DNA of 64,000 nucleotides, taken from contig NZ_LMDC01000028.1 in the NCBI RefSeq assembly GCF_001425705.1, positions 999,119 through 1,063,118 on the forward strand, in the 5' to 3' direction. The stretch comes from Pelomonas sp. Root1217 (GTDB lineage Bacteria > Pseudomonadota > Gammaproteobacteria > Burkholderiales > Burkholderiaceae_C). Shown one piece after another: positions 50,883-59,456 of this stretch. A model generated the notes under the pieces. That model was not told where the DNA came from. It saw only the letters and a list, made by a program, of their open reading frames with translations, and ran no database searches. The translations under genes were made by a program, and so were the position numbers. The first letter of the stretch is position 1, and each line of letters starts with the position of its first letter.

Positions 50883-51758
50883 ATGTATTCTAACAAGCTA
50901 TACACCCCACTTCGCTATCCAGGCGGAAAGGCTCAATTTGCGCCCTTTATCGCCAGGCTGATGGAGGAAAACGGCTTGGCAGGCGGGCACTATCTGGAGC
51001 CGTATGCCGGTGGCGCTGGCGTCGCTCTAGAACTTTTATTTCACGGGCACGCCGAGCATATTCACATTAATGACCTAGATCCTGCAGTCCACGCATTTTG
51101 GGTCGCGGTAACACAAGAATCAGACGCACTCCTCGATCTGCTTCACCAAACCCCAGTTGATATGGAGCAGTGGTTTAGGTGGCGTTCAGTTCTGAGAGGT
51201 GAATCGACTGGAACCGTTGTCGAAAGAGGGTTTGCGACCCTATTCCTGAATCGAACGAATCGCTCTGGAATTCTTAAGGGTGGTGTGATTGGTGGGCTCG
51301 CGCAATCGGGGACCTATAAGCTAGATGCACGCTTCAAGAAGGATGTGCTTGCCGCGCGCATAAAGAAGATTGCTCAACATGCTGACCACATCACCGTTCA
51401 TTGCGAAGATGCACTAGCGCTACTGTCTAGAGCCACTCGTCTGCTACCCGTTCGCTCTCTTGTGTACCTGGATCCTCCATATTTCGTTAAAGGGCGCGGC
51501 CTATATCGAAATTACTACGAACATCAGGATCATCTCGCGATTGCTCGTCTTCTTCAGTCAAGGCAATTCAGGCGACCATGGCTAGTCTCATACGACAACG
51601 TCAATGAAATCCGGCAAATGTACGAACTGAGCAGGGGCTTAAGCTACGGCTTAAGCTATACCGCCCAGCAGCGGTATATTGGTAGTGAAGTAATGTTCTT
51701 TAGCCAGCGACTGTCAGTCCCCGACGGAGCGATTCCACAGTCGCAACTGGTCGCCTAG
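50883..51758 (+). CDS. D12-class N6-adenine DNA methyltransferase
   Basis: 291 residues, the usual size for Dam-like enzymes. The N-terminal LRYPGGKAQF (~9-18), SAM motif EPYAGGAGVAL (~39-49), NDLDPAVHAFW (~60-70) and catalytic DPPY (~197-200) mark the D12/Dam family. It methylates adenine in a short, unknown target sequence. It follows the ATPase gene by 20 bases and has a similar lower GC, so the two are likely one transfer unit. It may protect host DNA from the TOPRIM nuclease, or act by itself. Confidence 0.85.
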   Translation: MYSNKLYTPLRYPGGKAQFAPFIARLMEENGLAGGHYLEPYAGGAGVALELLFHGHAEHIHINDLDPAVHAFWVAVTQESDALLDLLHQTPVDMEQWFRWRSVLRGESTGTVVERGFATLFLNRTNRSGILKGGVIGGLAQSGTYKLDARFKKDVLAARIKKIAQHADHITVHCEDALALLSRATRLLPVRSLVYLDPPYFVKGRGLYRNYYEHQDHLAIARLLQSRQFRRPWLVSYDNVNEIRQMYELSRGLSYGLSYTAQQRYIGSEVMFFSQRLSVPDGAIPQSQLVA

Positions 51759-51787
51759 TCCGAAGTACGTTTAGTAGCCTGATACAT

Positions 51788-51814
51788 CGCCACCCGCGAC
51801 GGTGGCGTCCTTTT
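51788..51814. terminator. Hairpin terminator after the methylase gene
   Basis: Stem CGCCACC (51788-51794) with GGTGGCG (51801-51807), loop CGCGAC, then TCC and TTTT. It sits between the convergent methylase and XRE genes. Confidence 0.65.
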
Positions 51815-51828
51815 ACTGGCCGGGAGGC

Positions 51829-52125
51829 CTATGGCAACTCTTCGAGAGATTTGAGCAGTTGGCCCCGCCTGGCCTCGGAGAGCGAGTGCCACAAGAGCAA
51901 TAGCTTGGCCGTCTGGTCGTCCGGCGAGTAGAAGTACTCCACAGGCACGTCCAACGCCCTCGCCAAGTTCTCCGCAATGTTGAACCTCGGGGTGTGCACG
52001 CCCCGCTGGTACTGGCTCATCCTCACGCTGGCAGCGTCTTCGATTTCGGCCGCAACGGCCACCTGCTCCAGCGTCATCCCAGCGCGCTCCCGCGCCTGAA
52101 CAAACCTTCGAGCGAATACCGGCAA
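51829..52125 (-). CDS. XRE-family HTH regulator
   Basis: 98 residues. The HTH is ERAGMTLEQVAVAAEIEDAASVRMSQYQRG (about residues 14-43), then IAENLARALDVPVEYFYS. It starts at a TTG; no ATG or GTG with a better ribosome site was found in frame, so the exact start is uncertain. Convergent with the methylase. XRE genes beside restriction-like pairs often control the timing of methylase and nuclease expression. GC content is higher than in the two neighbours. Confidence 0.7.
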   Translation of the reverse strand: MPVFARRFVQARERAGMTLEQVAVAAEIEDAASVRMSQYQRGVHTPRFNIAENLARALDVPVEYFYSPDDQTAKLLLLWHSLSEARRGQLLKSLEELP

Positions 52126-52288
52126 GCCCTCACTGCTTGAAGGGCGCTTCGTCGCGGGTTTTCAAGGGAAGCCAATCACAAGGGAACACGCTAAAGCATG
52201 TGAGGCGGTTCATGCGATGCCTCAAGGGCAGAGCAAATCCCTCCCATGACAATGCCGACTTCCCATTCATTTCCCATCGAACCCCTGC

Positions 52289-52630
52289 ATGTCCGCCCTG
52301 CCCGCCTGCCCCAAGTGCCAATCCGCCTACACCTACGAGGACGGCGCGCAGTTGGTCTGCCCCGAATGCGGCCATGAGTGGTCTGTCGAGGCAGCTGCTC
52401 CGGCCGCCGACGAAGTGCGTGTGATCCGCGACGCGGTGGGCAATGTGCTGCAGGACGGCGACACCGTGACGGTCATCAAGGACCTCAAAATCAAGGGCTC
52501 GTCCCTGGTCGTCAAGGTCGGCACCAAGGTCAAGAACATCCGGCTGACGGATGGCGATCACGACATCGACTGCAAGATCGATGGGATCGGCGCCATGGGG
52601 CTGAAATCGGAGTTCGTGAAGAAGGTGTGA
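52289..52630 (+). CDS. yjdM: PhnA-like zinc-ribbon protein (YjdM)
   Basis: 113 residues. An N-terminal zinc ribbon (CPKC at 7-10, CPEC at 24-27) is followed by the PhnA C-terminal barrel ([41 protein letters not shown]). Named for alkylphosphonate genes in E. coli, but its role is unproven. A widespread single gene. It is GC-rich, so it may be core DNA caught between attachment repeats. Confidence 0.9.
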   Translation: MSALPACPKCQSAYTYEDGAQLVCPECGHEWSVEAAAPAADEVRVIRDAVGNVLQDGDTVTVIKDLKIKGSSLVVKVGTKVKNIRLTDGDHDIDCKIDGIGAMGLKSEFVKKV

Positions 52631-52685
52631 TCTGGCGTTTACGCCGACCGACCTTCGGATTCATTGATCGAGCATCGACCCGTTC

Positions 52686-52704
52686 ATCCGTAGGTCCCTG
52701 GTTC
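52686..52704 (+). repeat. 19-base tRNA-Asn remnant
   Basis: ATCCGTAGGTCCCTGGTTC matches tRNA-Asn exactly from the anticodon stem to the T-loop. The next bases diverge (CGGCC instead of GAGCC). It lies just after yjdM and just before the PEP-CTERM gene, and could be the right end of the island. Confidence 0.6.
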
Positions 52705-52711
52705 CGGCCGA

Positions 52712-53701
52712 TCAACGCCGCACGCGGCGCACCCGAAGCATCAGCACGACCAGCCCGAATGCCAGCAGACCCACGCTACCCGGCTCAGGAACCGGGCTGG
52801 CAAAGGACTTGGCGAAATCGGCGCCGCTGCCTTCGCTCAGCGCAGTAAAGGCGACGGCATTGCCGTTGGCATCCGTCAGGCCCGATATGCCACCCCAGGC
52901 CACGGTGTGAGACAAATCGGTGCGGAAAGCGGCGTCACTGGCCGAGCTGGCGCCGAACACATAGCCCGCTGAGGCAGAAGCGCTCACGGTGCCGGCAAAG
53001 TGCAGCGCGATTGGCGTGCCGAAGGCAAAGCTGACGGTGAACGTCTGGCTGCCGAAATCTCCATTGCTGGACTCGAACAGGGCACCGTTGCCGTTGCGGG
53101 AGATCGAATGATCACCATGCCAGGCGGCGCTGGTTGACAAGGGCGACCCCGGCAGATAGCCCGCGTTCAATGTGACGTCTGCCGTCCAGTGCCCGATGAC
53201 TGACCAGTTGCCACTCACGTTGCCGTTGCCGCCGATGCTCCCCGAGGCACCGATCGAGAAGGTCAGCAGCCCCAAGGCGCCGGGGCCACACAGAGTCAGG
53301 TTCTGGCAATTGACGGCATTGATCGTGAATGCATCGTCAATGCTGCCGCTGGCCGAACTGCTGCCATTCACGGACATGGCGGCGCCATTCGTGCTGGTCA
53401 GGTTGGCGCTGGCTTCGGCCAGCAGATGCAAGGCGCCCAGCCCGGCGGAGGCTGAGGCATTGGAACGGCCCAGCCCCGTGGACACCGCCGCCCCGCCGCC
53501 GGCCGCTTCGAATTGCGAAGACGCGGCCGTGAAACTGACAGGCACCGCGTCAGCGTTGGAGTGGTAGTCGGTCGGGCCCGGGATATTGATGGTGCCGCTG
53601 CCCGCCGAAGCCGTGGCCGAGAACTTTGGCGTCGCTGCTTGCGCGGCAGCGCCGATCGACAACAGGCAGGCGGCCAGAACGAGTGCAGGTGGACGTGCCA
53701 T
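52712..53701 (-). CDS. PEP-CTERM exported protein
   Basis: 329 residues from MARPPALVLAAC, preceded on the minus strand by CGGAGATTGGC (good site). Signal peptide to about residue 22 (GAAAQAA). The body is Gly/Ser/Ala/Asn-rich. The C-terminus has PVPEPGSVGLLAFGLVVLML then RVRRVRR, the PEP-CTERM sorting signal cut by exosortase. So it is secreted and linked to extracellular polysaccharide. The upstream Met at 53803 would add non-family residues. Confidence 0.85.
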   Translation of the reverse strand: MARPPALVLAACLLSIGAAAQAATPKFSATASAGSGTINIPGPTDYHSNADAVPVSFTAASSQFEAAGGGAAVSTGLGRSNASASAGLGALHLLAEASANLTSTNGAAMSVNGSSSASGSIDDAFTINAVNCQNLTLCGPGALGLLTFSIGASGSIGGNGNVSGNWSVIGHWTADVTLNAGYLPGSPLSTSAAWHGDHSISRNGNGALFESSNGDFGSQTFTVSFAFGTPIALHFAGTVSASASAGYVFGASSASDAAFRTDLSHTVAWGGISGLTDANGNAVAFTALSEGSGADFAKSFASPVPEPGSVGLLAFGLVVLMLRVRRVRR

Positions 53702-53789
53702 GCCAATCTCCGATGTCGCTGAAGCGCCGGATTGACGCATGGAACCACCGTGCCGCCTAGCGCCAGCCCGGCCCGCATCGTCACTGTTG

Positions 53790-53829
53790 ATGGCGCCAAC
53801 CACCCTGTTCGGGTAATGGCACCCACCAC
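53790..53829. repeat. Direct repeat between divergent PEP-CTERM genes
   Basis: ATGGCGCCAACCAC (53790-53803) and ATGGCACCCACCAC (53816-53829) agree at 12 of 14 positions, 26 bases apart. They lie in the 205-base region between the divergent PEP-CTERM genes, so they could be a shared regulator site. Confidence 0.45.
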
Positions 53830-53906
53830 GATTGAATTCGCGGCCGGCGCGCGATTTGACTAGATTCCCTCGGCCCGACCGTAACGCCGCAACCGAAGGA
53901 ATTCAT

Positions 53907-54671
53907 ATGCATAGATCCTGGAGACTGCCCTCAATCGCCCTGCTTTTGAGCTTGCAATTCGTGGCATCCGCAGCAGCGGCAGCGCCCTGCGACGGGTCGA
54001 GCGACCCCTGCACCATCGACCTCGACCGTGCGTCGGCCAATTTCGCAACCGGCGCCGCGTCGTACTACGCCGAAGCAGTGCTGGTGAATGGCACGGACGC
54101 CTACTACGGTGCGAACCCACAGTTCCTGCCTACGCTGCAAATCACTCACTCGGCCGGCAGTGACGGCTTCACTTTCCAGCCGCAGATGTACGCCAGCGTG
54201 GGCGGTAGCGGTATCCAGGGGTTGTTCGAAGTCGCAGCCACGCTGCAGTTCACCGGCCTGTCATTCACTGCGGAACCGGGCTACCAGATCACCGGCCTTC
54301 AGGCCGTGGTGAAGGGCAGCTTCTCCTTGGTGGGCAACGGCTACGGGGGCCTGGCCTTGCCCGGCCCGCTCCAGTGGGTCGACCAGAACTTCACCGCCAC
54401 GGTCCCACTCGATCCGGCCGCCGCCGACTTCCAGACCGGCTTCACTGTCGCGGCCAGCTATGTCGAGGGAGAAGAAGGCACGGCGCTGTCGTACGGGACC
54501 GGCAGTGCCAGCATCGACAGCGTGGCTTTCATCGTCAGCGTCTCACCTGTGCCCGAGCCCGGCCCGTGGGCCATGCTCGCGGCCGGTGGAGCGCTGCTGC
54601 CGTGGCTAGTGAAGCGTCGGTCACGGCGTTCTCAGGGCGCTCGCTCAAACCCTCCCCTAACTCGCGTTTGA
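53907..54671 (+). CDS. PEP-CTERM exported protein
   Basis: 254 residues from the ATG after GAAGGAATTCAT (good site). Signal peptide to about residue 25 (VASAAAAA). Three Cys-containing positions near the N-terminus (PCDGSSDPC). The C-terminus is VPEPGPWAMLAAGGALLPWL then KRRSRRS, the sorting signal. It is divergent from a second PEP-CTERM gene. Not similar to it outside the signals, so they are not duplicates. Confidence 0.85.
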   Translation: MHRSWRLPSIALLLSLQFVASAAAAAPCDGSSDPCTIDLDRASANFATGAASYYAEAVLVNGTDAYYGANPQFLPTLQITHSAGSDGFTFQPQMYASVGGSGIQGLFEVAATLQFTGLSFTAEPGYQITGLQAVVKGSFSLVGNGYGGLALPGPLQWVDQNFTATVPLDPAAADFQTGFTVAASYVEGEEGTALSYGTGSASIDSVAFIVSVSPVPEPGPWAMLAAGGALLPWLVKRRSRRSQGARSNPPLTRV

Positions 54672-54725
54672 ACCTGCCGGCCGCGCGCCGGCACCCACGC
54701 CCCAACTCCCACTTCAGGAGAAGGC

Positions 54726-56126
54726 GTGCTTTCCATCCTGGTCGGCCACAGCTTCTTTCTGCGCTTCGACACCAAGCAGTTCGAGCGCGCCAAGCCCTAC
54801 CCCCCGTTGGCCACCCTGCAGGTGGCGGAACTGCTGCGCCGCCAGGGGCATGAGGTCGCCCTCTTCGATGCGATGCTCGCCACGAGCACGCAGGACTTCG
54901 ACCGCCAGCTCGCCGCCGTGCAGCCGCAGGTGGTGCTGCTCTACGAGGACAACTACAACTACCTCAGCAAGATGTGCCTGGCCAAGATGCGCGAGGCCGC
55001 CTGCGCCATGGTCGCCAGCGCCCGCCGGGCCGGAGCCCGCGTCATCGTCGCCGGCTCGGACGCCAGCGACGCGCCCGACCACTACCTGCGCGCCGGCGCC
55101 GACGTGGCACTGCGCGGCGAGGGCTTGGACGTGCTGCCCGCGCTGCTGCGCCGCCTGGAGGCCGAGGCCGCGCTGCCGGGCGACGAACTTCTCGCCGGCC
55201 TGGAACAGCCTGTCTCGCTGCAGCCGCGCGGCGGCGACGCCGACCTCGAAGCCCCGGCCGCCTGGGATCTCGTCGACATCGAGCGCTATCGCACCACCTG
55301 GGTCGCCGCCCACGGCTATTTCAGCCTCAACATGGCGGCGTCCAAAGGCTGCTCCTTCCGCTGCAACTGGTGCGCCAAGCCCATCTGGGGTCAGCGCTAC
55401 CAGCAGCGCAGCGCCGCGGCGGTGGCTGCCGAGATGGCCGAGCTCAAGGCCCGCTTCGCGCCCGACCACATCTGGTTCGCCGACGACATCTTCGGTTTTC
55501 GCGCTGACTGGGTGCAGCGCTTCGCCGCCGAGCTCGACGCCCGCGGCGGTGGCGTGCCTTTCACCATCCAGACCCGCGCCGACCTGGTCAGCGACGCGAT
55601 GGCCCGGGCCCTTGCCGACGCCGGCTGCCGCGAGGCCTGGATAGGCGCCGAGAGCGGCAGCCAGCAGGTGCTGGACGCGATGAACAAGGGCACGACGGTG
55701 GACGAGATCCTGCAGTCCCGCCAGCGCCTGAAGGCCGCGGGCGTGCGCGTGGGCTTCTTCATCCAGCTCGGCTATCTGGGCGAAGGCCTGCCCGAGCTGC
55801 TGCAGACCCGCCAGCTGATCGAGGCGGCGCGGCCCGACGACATCGGCGTCAGCGTGTCCTACCCGCTGCCGGGCACGCGCTTTCATGAGCAGGTCAAGGC
55901 TCAGCTGGGCGCCAAGACGCATTGGGACGACAGCGGCGACCTCGCCATGATGTTCCGCGGCACCTTCGGCAGCGAGGTCTACCGCACCGTGCGCGACCTG
56001 CTGCATGAGCAGGTGAGCCTCGGCGGCCTCGACGCTGCAGCTCGACGCCGCGCGGGGGACGAGATCAAGCGCCGCTGGGCTCAGCTGATCGAAAGCCTGA
56101 GCCCCGCCGCCGCGCTCATGCCATGA
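54726..56126 (+). CDS. Radical SAM protein with B12-binding-like domain
   Basis: 466 residues from a GTG preceded by CAGGAGAAGGC (strong site). The first ~180 residues are cobalamin-binding-like (PLATLQVAELLRRQGHEVALFDAM). The radical SAM motif is Cys209-x3-Cys213-x2-Cys216 (CSFRCNWC). The following region, with GAESGSQQVLDAMNKGTT, is typical of B12-radical SAM enzymes. Likely a methyltransferase or rearrangement in polysaccharide or lipid biosynthesis. Its end overlaps the HprK-like gene on the other strand by 11 bases. Confidence 0.8.
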   Translation: MLSILVGHSFFLRFDTKQFERAKPYPPLATLQVAELLRRQGHEVALFDAMLATSTQDFDRQLAAVQPQVVLLYEDNYNYLSKMCLAKMREAACAMVASARRAGARVIVAGSDASDAPDHYLRAGADVALRGEGLDVLPALLRRLEAEAALPGDELLAGLEQPVSLQPRGGDADLEAPAAWDLVDIERYRTTWVAAHGYFSLNMAASKGCSFRCNWCAKPIWGQRYQQRSAAAVAAEMAELKARFAPDHIWFADDIFGFRADWVQRFAAELDARGGGVPFTIQTRADLVSDAMARALADAGCREAWIGAESGSQQVLDAMNKGTTVDEILQSRQRLKAAGVRVGFFIQLGYLGEGLPELLQTRQLIEAARPDDIGVSVSYPLPGTRFHEQVKAQLGAKTHWDDSGDLAMMFRGTFGSEVYRTVRDLLHEQVSLGGLDAAARRRAGDEIKRRWAQLIESLSPAAALMP

Positions 56127-57123
56127 GCAAGCCCTTCAAGGCCAGCGCCCCCGTGCGCGGGTGGCTGCCACGGCGCAGCTCCCAGCCATGAAGCCGGCCG
56201 CAGCCCTCGGCAAAGGCCGCCCAGCCCGGTTGGCCGGCGGCATAGGGCTGGCTGACGTGCAGGCGCTCCAGCAGTTCGCCGGCATCCAACGGCCGCAGCA
56301 ATGCATCGTCGGCAGCTCTCTCAGGCGAGGCGAAGACGAGATGGGCGAGGCGCTGCGGCTCGGCCGCCAGCGGTGCCCAACCGCCACGCAGGTCCAGCTC
56401 GTGCTTCTCGACGCCACTGCGCCGGCGGATCACCGGCGAGGCCTGGATGCGCTCGCGCAGCGCAGCGTCATCCACCCAGCGCAGCGCATCAAAGCGCAGG
56501 TGCAGGAAGTTGGCAATGCCGGTGGCCCGCAGCGTGTGTGGGTCAACAAAGCTGGCGTCTTCGGTCAGGAAGTCCAGCCCCTGCTGCATGGCATGCAAGG
56601 CCAGCGTCGACTTCCCCGCGCCGCTCTCGCCAACGATCAACGCACCGACGCCGCCCCAGCCCACGCAGCCCGCATGCAGCGGCACCAGGCCCTGGGCGCG
56701 GCAGGCCAGGCTGAACAACGCGAACTCGATCAGCTCGTAGCGTGCGTGGTACGGCCAGGCCAGCAACGCGCGCGACATCTGCACCACAGCGCGGCCCGCC
56801 GCGGCATTGACCAGCACGACATTGCTCTCATCCATGGCCGCCCCGAGCAGGCCGGCGCCACCGAGCATGCGCGCGGCGGGCGGCTCGGCGTTGAACTCGC
56901 GGCCACCCTCCACCAGCCTCAATTCGACTTGCAGCGCCGGGCCACCCAGGTCGTGCGCGGGCAGGCCGCGATAGGCCGCGTCGGCGAGGTCCAGCAACTC
57001 GGCGCTGTCGCTGCGGAACTCGACAGCAGTGCCGAGCAGCGTGAAGCCGCGTTGCAGGGCCAGCGGTGCGCGCTCGCCAAAGGGGTCGGCGATCTGCCGT
57101 GGATCAGCGCGCCAGGTGCTCAT
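56116..57123 (-). CDS. HprK-related kinase A
   Basis: 335 residues, starting MSTWRADPRQ. P-loop GESGAGKST near residues 164-172 in a central HprK-type domain (VPLHAGCVGWGGVGALIVGESGAGKSTL), then GVEKHELDLRGGWAPLA. It resembles the HprK-related kinases found with PEP-CTERM/exosortase EPS loci, not the phosphotransferase HPr kinase. Its start codon overlaps an ATG on the plus strand (CATG), so its promoter region is inside the neighbouring gene's start zone. Confidence 0.8.
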   Translation of the reverse strand: MSTWRADPRQIADPFGERAPLALQRGFTLLGTAVEFRSDSAELLDLADAAYRGLPAHDLGGPALQVELRLVEGGREFNAEPPAARMLGGAGLLGAAMDESNVVLVNAAAGRAVVQMSRALLAWPYHARYELIEFALFSLACRAQGLVPLHAGCVGWGGVGALIVGESGAGKSTLALHAMQQGLDFLTEDASFVDPHTLRATGIANFLHLRFDALRWVDDAALRERIQASPVIRRRSGVEKHELDLRGGWAPLAAEPQRLAHLVFASPERAADDALLRPLDAGELLERLHVSQPYAAGQPGWAAFAEGCGRLHGWELRRGSHPRTGALALKGLLMA

Positions 57124-57136
57124 GAAGGAAGTTTCC

Positions 57137-58378
57137 GTGAAAGAGATTGAATTGCCCGGCACCGCGGCATTGCAGGCCGCGTTGCGGTCGACGACGGACC
57201 GCCTGGCCGCCGAGCTGGCCAGCCCGATGCCCGTGGCCCCGGCCTGGAATGATTTCGAATGGCGCGCCGCCACGGCCGTGGCCGTCATGCACGGCGTCAG
57301 CGCCCTGCTTGCCGGCCGGCTGAAGTGGGCCGGGCCGTCGCACTGGCAGGCCTTCATGGCCGAGCAGGCCGAGCAGGGCCGCAGGCGCGAGACCCGCGTG
57401 CGCACGCTGCTGGCCCGCCTGGACCAGGCTGCCGCCAGCAACGGCCTGCCGCTGCTGGCGATGAAGGGCTCGGCCCTGCTGCGGCTGGATCTCTACGCGC
57501 CGGGTGAGCGGCCGATGAGTGACGTCGACCTGCTCGCCCAGCCGCGCGACGTCGACGCCGCCGACCGGCTGATCCTCGCGGCCGGCTACGAGCAAGGCAT
57601 CGCCAAACACCGCCATATCGCCTACGAGCCCCTGCAGCAGCGCGCCGACCGCGCCTTCGGCGAGCACGAGGACAACCCGATCAAGATCGAGCTTCACGAG
57701 GCCGTGCGCGAGCCGCTGCCGGTACACGAGGTCGACATCACGCCCGGCCTGCTGGCGTCCACCGCGCCGCCGGGCCTGAACACCTACGCCAGCCCGGCCA
57801 TGCTGATGCGCCACTTGCTGATGCACGCGGCCGGCAATCTCTGTGGCCGCAGCGTGCGGCTGATCCAGCTGCATGACATCGCCGCGTTGGGCGCGCGGCT
57901 GAACAAAGCCGATTGGGCTGAAGCCCTGGCTCCGGCGAACGACGGCCGCGCCGCCTGGTGGGCCGTGCCGCCGCTGGCGCTGGCCGAGCGCCTCTTCCCC
58001 GGCCGGTTGCCACCCGCTGCTGCGGCTGCGGCTGCGGCTGCGCTTGCCGCCTGTCCGCCCTGGCTGCGCCGGGCCAGTGCCGGCTACCAGTTGGCCGACG
58101 TGTCCCTGTCGCGGCTGGGCATTCCGCTGCTGCCGGGCCTCGAATGGTCGCGCGGCCCGGCCGACGCGCTGGGCCTGGCCTGGCTGCGCCTGCGTCCCCA
58201 GGAGCAGGCCATCACCGCGCAGATCCTGCCGCGCCAGCACTCGCTGGCCGGTTCGGCCTGGACGCGCCAGCCGCATTGGCGCAAGGCGCTGAGCTTCCTG
58301 TTCGGCACACCACCGCGGGCGCAGACGCTGTATTCCTTGCATCGCGCCCTCGCCTACCGGCCCGCCAGCTCGGCATGA
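57137..58378 (+). CDS. Nucleotidyltransferase family protein
   Basis: 413 residues from a GTG preceded by GAAGGAAGTTTCC (strong site). A longer frame begins at ATG 57122, overlapping the HprK start codon. The core has LLAMKGSALLRLDLYAPGERPMSDVDLLA, the G[ST]..R..SDxD metal motif of the uncharacterised nucleotidyltransferase family often beside HprK-type genes in EPS clusters. The target is unknown. The end overlaps the glycosyltransferase on the opposite strand by 25 bases. Confidence 0.8.
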   Translation: MKEIELPGTAALQAALRSTTDRLAAELASPMPVAPAWNDFEWRAATAVAVMHGVSALLAGRLKWAGPSHWQAFMAEQAEQGRRRETRVRTLLARLDQAAASNGLPLLAMKGSALLRLDLYAPGERPMSDVDLLAQPRDVDAADRLILAAGYEQGIAKHRHIAYEPLQQRADRAFGEHEDNPIKIELHEAVREPLPVHEVDITPGLLASTAPPGLNTYASPAMLMRHLLMHAAGNLCGRSVRLIQLHDIAALGARLNKADWAEALAPANDGRAAWWAVPPLALAERLFPGRLPPAAAAAAAAALAACPPWLRRASAGYQLADVSLSRLGIPLLPGLEWSRGPADALGLAWLRLRPQEQAITAQILPRQHSLAGSAWTRQPHWRKALSFLFGTPPRAQTLYSLHRALAYRPASSA

Positions 58379-59445
58379 AGGCGCTCGAACTGCTCATGGC
58401 TGAAGTCCGCGTCCTCGGCGAGCGCGCGGCGCTGGGCCTCATCGGCGAGCTGCAGCCGCAATGCTTCATCGCCATCCACCCGCTGGATCAGCGCGGCCAG
58501 GCCGGCAGCGTCGCCCGGCTCGACGACCAGCGCCGCCTGTGGCGCCCATTCGGCCAGATGGCCGACCGCCGTACCGACGCCGGGCACACCCAGAACCGCC
58601 GCTTCCAGCACGGCCAGCGGGCCGGCCTCGTGGCGGGAAGTGACGACATGCAGATGGGCGCGTGCCAGCAAGGGTTGCAGTTCGGTTTGCGTCATGAAGC
58701 CGTGAAAACGCACGCGCCTGGCCACGCCCAGCCGTGCCGCCAAGGCCTGCACCTCGCCACGCAGCGTGTCCTCGCCGATGAGATCCAGCTCGGCCAGGGG
58801 CAGTTGCGCCAGCGCCTGCAGCAGGCAGGCCTGGTCTTTCACGCGATTGAGGCTCGCGACCTGGGCGAGGCGCAGCGCCTCACCGGCTTCACGTCGACGC
58901 GGCTCGCGGCTTGGCCAGGCTTCGAGGTCCACACCCAATGGCAGGCGCCGCCCCACATGACCCAGCGCGGCCAGTTGATCGAGCACGGCGCGGCTGGCAG
59001 CCGTCAGCACGTCGGCCCCACGCAGCACCCAGGCCTCGCGCAACCGGCCGCGACAGCCCAGGCGGCCGCCGTAGCCGATGTCATGCAGCGCGACGAGCTC
59101 GCCGCCGGCCACGTGCACGGCGCTGCGCAAGCCCAGCCACTTCGCCGCCGCGACGGCCACCAAGCCGCAGCTGCCCGACCAGATGGACTGCACGAGGTCG
59201 AAACGGCCGCGGCCGTGCTCCTGCACGATGGCCCGCACCGCCCGCGGCACAGTCAGGCGCCCGCCGATGTTGTGCACCCGCGCACCGCACAGCCACCACG
59301 CGCCCGGCTCGGCCTCCTGCCGCAGCGCGAACACATGCACCTCATGCCGCACAGCCAGGCGCTTGAGCAGGGCCAGCAACGCCGGCACCACCCTCACCTC
59401 GCCCGAGCGGTCCACGCCGCCGGGCACGACGACCGCGATCTTCAC
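58354..59445 (-). CDS. Glycosyltransferase family 4 protein
   Basis: 363 residues from a GTG preceded by ATGGAGTGTTTTC. It starts MKIAVVVPGGVDRSGEVRVVPAL and contains GGELVALHDIGYGG, a C-terminal donor-binding region with HEAGPLAVLEAAVLGVPGVGTAVG (E-x7-E motif). GT4-type, cytoplasmic, building an extracellular glycan. The frame extends upstream with another start, but the chosen one has the best site. It is divergent from the methyltransferase gene with only 11 bases between the starts. Confidence 0.8.
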   Translation of the reverse strand: MKIAVVVPGGVDRSGEVRVVPALLALLKRLAVRHEVHVFALRQEAEPGAWWLCGARVHNIGGRLTVPRAVRAIVQEHGRGRFDLVQSIWSGSCGLVAVAAAKWLGLRSAVHVAGGELVALHDIGYGGRLGCRGRLREAWVLRGADVLTAASRAVLDQLAALGHVGRRLPLGVDLEAWPSREPRRREAGEALRLAQVASLNRVKDQACLLQALAQLPLAELDLIGEDTLRGEVQALAARLGVARRVRFHGFMTQTELQPLLARAHLHVVTSRHEAGPLAVLEAAVLGVPGVGTAVGHLAEWAPQAALVVEPGDAAGLAALIQRVDGDEALRLQLADEAQRRALAEDADFSHEQFERLHAELAGR

Positions 59446-59456
59446 GAAAACACTCC

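Larger units (their letters stand above)
47085..52704. mobile_element. tRNA-Asn-anchored accessory island
   Basis: The 3' part of tRNA-Asn is repeated twice downstream: 41 bases at 48980-49020 and 19 bases at 52686-52704. The interval between holds accessory genes: a putative abortive-infection-like protein, another membrane protein, an AAA-TOPRIM protein, a D12 methylase and an XRE regulator. Base composition drops in 49189-51758. No integrase or transposase gene is visible; the repeats look like attachment-site remnants of successive insertions at tRNA-Asn. The last segment holds a GC-rich PhnA-like gene, which may be core. Confidence 0.55.

Noticed and set aside
53816-53840. A sigma-54 promoter before the PEP-CTERM gene
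   Set aside because: A TGGCAC is present, but the distance to the TTG is too long for the -24/-12 spacing.
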